The translations under genes and the position numbers were made by a program. This document shows positions 54,818-58,512 of a stretch of 58,512 nucleotides of DNA, in pieces (the first letter of the stretch is position 1; the number at the start of each line of letters is the position of its first letter). The notes beneath the pieces are model-generated. The model was not told where the DNA came from. It searched no databases and worked only from the letters and a program-made list of their open reading frames with translations. The stretch comes from Barthelona sp. PAP020. Lineage: Eukaryota; Metamonada: BaSk clade. The stretch is from positions 1 to 58,512 of the forward strand of contig JARQWU010000007.1 of NCBI GenBank assembly GCA_040182905.1, in the 5' to 3' direction.

Positions 54818-57583
54818 ATGTTTGATAGAATATATCGATTATATTTTGATGAACATTTAAGTGCTTTAAAAGAAGAAAAGTTTCAAATTATTGAAGAATG
54901 TATTCAAAAAAGACCTGAAGGATTTTATTATTGTGAAATTGGTGATATATCTTTTCTAATTGAATTATCTTATGATTTATATCTTCAAAATGATGACTAC
55001 AAACAAGAATATTTTGAACAAATTTTGAAATTAATTCGGCACTTATCTTTACCATTTCAACGTTATAAAACGTCTGATTCTTCTGTATATCGAAATGATG
55101 TTATTTTATTGTTTGAAACGTTGGGGCGAATTATTTTAGATTATCAAAATGCTCAAATAATAGAAACGATTTTATTAATGGTGGAAAAGTTCATTAAAAC
55201 GACAAATGATGAAGAAGAAAAAGGTGAAGTAGAAATTATCACTTTAATAGGAAAGTTTGATACTACTTCTTTGGAGTATATTCATGCCTCTGTACTTTTA
55301 GAAGGATTTATTGATATATTAGTTGAAGGTGTAAAGAAGAAGTTTTCTTTGAAAGAGATTAGTTTGTGTGTATGTATATTTAAGAAATTATGTATTTATA
55401 GCAATTTTGCTGAAAAATTTTTGAAGATTCTTGATGTTTTTGGTTTGATGATGGTTGAATCATTGCCAAAAGATAAGGATCATGCTTTTTTTGAAACAAA
55501 TTTATCCTCTTTGGTTCAAATTTTAGATATTATATGTGAAATTGGTTATGAAGATGTTGTTCCTAAGTTTTCAAAAAGTTTTGAAGAAAATTTAGATCAA
55601 TTGTGTTTGGTAACTTTTGATAATCAAATCTTTTATCGTTTACATGATAAAAAATGGAGAAATAACTATTATGTGTTCTTAATTCGAATTCTTAAACTTT
55701 TTAGCAAAAATAGAATGTTATCTACATTTAATATGAATCAAATGTATGGTAGCTTATTACCTTTTTTGATTGAAGTTGAAAATTGTAGAGATATTGATGA
55801 AGATACATTTCAATTACGATATTTTATTTTAGAAGTGATAAAGATTTTACTAGAGAATTCCTTTGCTAGAAAAGTATTTTTAAGTCAAGGATTGATCTCC
55901 TTTTTATTGGATTATTTGGATAATAATACCGCCAAAAATTCAAAATGGTCTGAAAAATATTTGATTCATTTGAGATTACAAGTTATTTCAGTATTATATC
56001 AAATTGTTACTTTAGAACCTGAATCCATTCATTTAACTCAAAGATTTGTTGTTATCATTTTGGACGCATTAAATCTAAAAGGTTTTGAACATTTACAAAC
56101 TCATTTGATAACATTAATTTCTAATATGTGTCATTCACCTTCCTTTTGTTTAGAATTAATTCGTTCTGATGCTGTATCTTTATTATTAGATTTATTTCAA
56201 ATTCCTAATGTACCTTTATTGACAAAACGAGATGCTATTCAAGCCTTAGCAGAACTGATGAAATCTACTGAAGATGTTAAAATTTCTGCAAGCAAACAAC
56301 TGTATGAATTGAATGCAATTCTTGTTCTCTTACCTTATGTCATGTATTCCCCAAAGGATAAATATCTATTATCAAGTCTCATTGTCGATTTATTAGGTCA
56401 CATTGTTATGTATGATGAATTAGCTTTAAATCTATTTTTTAAATCTGAAGGTATTAATTATTTCAATCAAATCTTGTTATCTGATGCCAGTAAATCTTTC
56501 AAAGGACAAATATTAAGCATAGTTTTGAATATCATTGAAAAATATCCAAAAGAAACCAAATCTTTCTTTTTACAAGAAGCATTAAAGAGCGATAAGTCTA
56601 ACTTGTTTAAAGTTTTGATTAAATTATATGAAAAAGAACAAAATCTTGCTAATTTTTCGTCCAAAACTTTTGAAACTTTCGACTCAACTTATAAAAACAT
56701 GGATATCGAACAACTTTTTGCATTGTATGATTCTACAAAAAAAATCAGTTTATTGGAGACTTCAAGCAATTTTTTGAAATGTAAGATTTATCTCATCTTC
56801 AAATTATTTGATTTCTTACCACCTACGCCTTTAGAATTATTTGAAAATGTTAAGCTGATTGAAATCCAAGCTTTACCAACGATTATTCATACTTTCACTT
56901 TTGAAAACGCTATTGATTCTCATTTAAGTCATTTGGGTTATTCAATGGATGATGAAACTAGACAATATCGTATTGATTTTGAATTAGCACAATGTCAGTT
57001 ATTCGAAATAGGTACGGAAAAGTCAAATCCTATTTATGAAGATTCTGAATCTGATGAAGAAGATTCTGATAAGCCTTTTGTTTCTGTTCAAAAACCAGAT
57101 TCGGTTTCAGTTCAAACGAAAAAACTTATCACCAATCCAAAAAGTGTGAGAGTTTCCCCACTACCACTTGCAAATATGGAGATTTTTGGTGCTTTTGCTG
57201 AAGATTTAAGAAAGTTAAGAAATGACAATCTTTTAACAATTATGAAATTAAACAGTGAGAAAAACGCTCTTCTTGCAGATCAAATGGCTGCTGTAAGGAA
57301 CTTTGAAAACAAATTTTACAGAAAATTGATGACTGATGAAAATGATGATGCCAACACTCGTTATTCTGTTAGTTTGGAAACTAGTCGTAAGTTAAACACT
57401 GTGAGATATCTTGATGGTATTACTGGAGCTCATGGAGTTCAAGCAGAGGATAAAGAAACTTTAGATGATACTATGGCTCAAACCAAGCCATTTAATGAAG
57501 AAAAATATATTTTTGACTTGTTAGAAGAATCATTGAACATTAATGCAAGAAATGATTCTAGTGCTGTGAAGATTCAAAGATAA
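54818..57583 (+). CDS. CFAP69-like armadillo protein of the central apparatus
   Basis: From the ATG at 54818 (the frame opens at a TTG at 54761) the product has 921 residues, close to human CFAP69 (941). It is helical throughout with armadillo-like repeats (for example I-L-L-E-N-S-F-A-R-K-V-F-L-S-Q-G-L-I). The match is best from ~540 to 700: F-F-K-S-E-G-I-N-Y-F, then a helix pair ending L-F-K-V-L-I-K-L-Y-E-K-E, then L-K-C-K-I-Y-L-I-F-K-L-F-D-F. These parallel CFAP69's 'LEKEGIFLLLD', 'LLIKLWRKEE' and 'RAKIYAILGKLDF'. CFAP69 is needed for central-pair projection assembly and sperm motility (established in animals). An acidic insert (S-D-E-E-D-S-D) lies near 745. Confidence 0.7.
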   Translation: MFDRIYRLYFDEHLSALKEEKFQIIEECIQKRPEGFYYCEIGDISFLIELSYDLYLQNDDYKQEYFEQILKLIRHLSLPFQRYKTSDSSVYRNDVILLFETLGRIILDYQNAQIIETILLMVEKFIKTTNDEEEKGEVEIITLIGKFDTTSLEYIHASVLLEGFIDILVEGVKKKFSLKEISLCVCIFKKLCIYSNFAEKFLKILDVFGLMMVESLPKDKDHAFFETNLSSLVQILDIICEIGYEDVVPKFSKSFEENLDQLCLVTFDNQIFYRLHDKKWRNNYYVFLIRILKLFSKNRMLSTFNMNQMYGSLLPFLIEVENCRDIDEDTFQLRYFILEVIKILLENSFARKVFLSQGLISFLLDYLDNNTAKNSKWSEKYLIHLRLQVISVLYQIVTLEPESIHLTQRFVVIILDALNLKGFEHLQTHLITLISNMCHSPSFCLELIRSDAVSLLLDLFQIPNVPLLTKRDAIQALAELMKSTEDVKISASKQLYELNAILVLLPYVMYSPKDKYLLSSLIVDLLGHIVMYDELALNLFFKSEGINYFNQILLSDASKSFKGQILSIVLNIIEKYPKETKSFFLQEALKSDKSNLFKVLIKLYEKEQNLANFSSKTFETFDSTYKNMDIEQLFALYDSTKKISLLETSSNFLKCKIYLIFKLFDFLPPTPLELFENVKLIEIQALPTIIHTFTFENAIDSHLSHLGYSMDDETRQYRIDFELAQCQLFEIGTEKSNPIYEDSESDEEDSDKPFVSVQKPDSVSVQTKKLITNPKSVRVSPLPLANMEIFGAFAEDLRKLRNDNLLTIMKLNSEKNALLADQMAAVRNFENKFYRKLMTDENDDANTRYSVSLETSRKLNTVRYLDGITGAHGVQAEDKETLDDTMAQTKPFNEEKYIFDLLEESLNINARNDSSAVKIQR

Positions 57584-57639
57584 TGAATGTTTCTGGTATC
57601 TCTTTGTGACCACTTTTTTCAATCCAAGATCAGAACTTG

Positions 57640-58389
57640 AGCTGAAGGTCAAAGGTTAAGGCTGTGTATGTGGACTGCATGAAACATTTGTGATAAATTG
57701 TGTAAAGTTAAAGGCTGTGTTCTTTTGTTTGTTTTTCTTTTTCTGTTTTCTGTCGTTGGGAAAAAAAAAATTTCGTGATGCATCTTTACACTTACATATA
57801 TTACCACCATTAGCTTCATTGATTTCACTAAATCCCGGCATGTATCAATAATCTTATTGTACTCTGTTATTGTACTCTGCTACATTCATGCAAATACCTA
57901 CAGCTACCAATTGTCTTATGATCGAAAAATTTGAGCTCAGGGGAAAAAGTTTTGTTACAACATTGTCTGCCTCTCTTTACGTTTCAACAAGCACAAATGA
58001 TTTGCAATGTCAAATAACTGAATAATTGGATAAATTTTAATCATATCGTCAACACACTTTCCACAACTTAATTGGTCCCTATCTGGAGATATAGCAAATG
58101 AAAAATTGCTGAAATCACATCCACAAACAACTCTCTGAATTTGTTTGTAGTTGTTTATATTAAACAAAGTAAGACAACCGTCACCAGACATAATTACGAT
58201 GATAGAAGAAGAAAGGAAGTGAAGGGCATACACTGGATTTCCAACTGTAAAAATATGAACTAATGAACCACAACCAAATGCAAAATATTCACCATTCGGT
58301 GAATAAACAAAATCATAGATAGTCTGAGAAACAACCCCTTCAATATTCTTCACTCTTTCTCCATCAATCCTCCATTCAATAGTGTCCAT
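57640..58389 (-). pseudogene. WD40-repeat pseudogene (copy B)
   Basis: The frame from the ATG at 58389 gives WD40-like sequence including V-Y-A-L-H-F-L-S-S-S-I-I-V-I-M-S-G-D-G. This aligns closely with V-C-S-L-H-F-L-T-P-N-I-L-L-I-M-F-G-D-G of copy A. It continues D-F-S-N-F-S-F-A-I-S-P-D-R-D-Q-L-S-C-G-K-C and stops at 57955. Homology resumes in another frame at 57870-57925 (I-I-R-Q-L-V-A-V-G-I-C-M-N versus L-I-R-Q-L-V-T-G-V-I-F-M-N in copy A) and again near 57830 (nucleotide match to 50165-50195). The first two WD repeats of copy A are missing. The left boundary is approximate. Confidence 0.68.
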
Positions 58390-58512
58390 TCCTAAATTTT
58401 TTCCCAAGGTTTAAATCAGCAAGAAAAACATAATCAATTATTTCCAAGCCAAGAAGCACTGTGCGTATGAGTGAATAAAAAAGAATAGTGTTTATTTGGT
58501 TAAAGGCTTTCG

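Noticed and set aside
1-58512. tRNA, rRNA genes or CRISPR arrays
   Set aside because: No B-box-like GTTCRANNC with a matching A box, no rRNA cores and no regularly spaced direct repeats were seen.

Overview
The window is strongly AT-rich nuclear DNA from a flagellated protist. Genes are dense, on both strands, and almost all have a single uninterrupted frame. TAA, TAG and TGA all act as stops, so the code is standard. Only two spliceosomal introns are visible (35 and 40 nt). Both start GTATTA and end in a compact CTAAY...TTAG block, resembling the fused branch point and 3' splice site known from Trichomonas and related metamonads. A secreted beta-amylase, a large ankyrin protein, an Omp85/Sam50-like barrel and many axonemal genes fit the same picture. 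A parabasalid (trichomonad-like) source is my best inference; it is not proven. Many open frames extend upstream through TTG or GTG, so I placed starts at the first sensible ATG.

Layout. 1-8.6 kb: partial coiled-coil gene, acidic unknown protein, 1485-residue ankyrin protein head-to-head with a TMEM107-like transition-zone protein, and a Sam50-like barrel. 8.9-18.2 kb (minus strand): two polytopic membrane proteins, a long coiled-coil protein, an RNF10-like RING protein and a small coiled-coil protein that faces a truncated MORN gene across 50 bp. A 10-N assembly gap follows at 18226-18235. 18.2-24.6 kb: N-terminus of a DYRK kinase, intron-bearing CHMP2/Vps2, LMBD2-like membrane protein, small membrane protein, PHO80-type cyclin, ARF-like GTPase, METTL1/Trm8. 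24.7-25.16 kb: an almost perfect tandem duplication of a 209-bp unit with strong hairpin potential and no coding frame. 25.4-35 kb: glucosyltransferase-like protein, eIF6, DEAH helicase, EF-hand/WD40 protein, Rxt3-like protein. 35.7-43.3 kb: DRC2/CCDC65, MYCBPAP-like, an RIIa-type mini-protein, an unknown protein with possible cyclin folds, a Pop5/Rpp14-like protein, an acylated helical protein and a small tail-anchored protein. 43.5-49.5 kb: amino-acid transporter, secreted beta-amylase, acylated CaMKK-like kinase. 50-58.4 kb: two decayed WD40 paralogues flanking a degenerate Sec7-domain protein and a CFAP69-like armadillo protein.

Functional themes. Axoneme and cilium genes are over-represented (EF-hand/WD40, DRC2, MYCBPAP, RIIa, CFAP69, TMEM107, possibly the MORN gene), next to membrane-traffic genes (CHMP2, ARF-like, Sec7-like) and core RNA/translation genes (METTL1, eIF6, DEAH helicase, Pop5-like). 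No operons, CRISPR arrays, tRNA or rRNA genes, or recognisable coding transposons were seen. The least explained element is the duplicated structured non-coding unit at 24741-25157.
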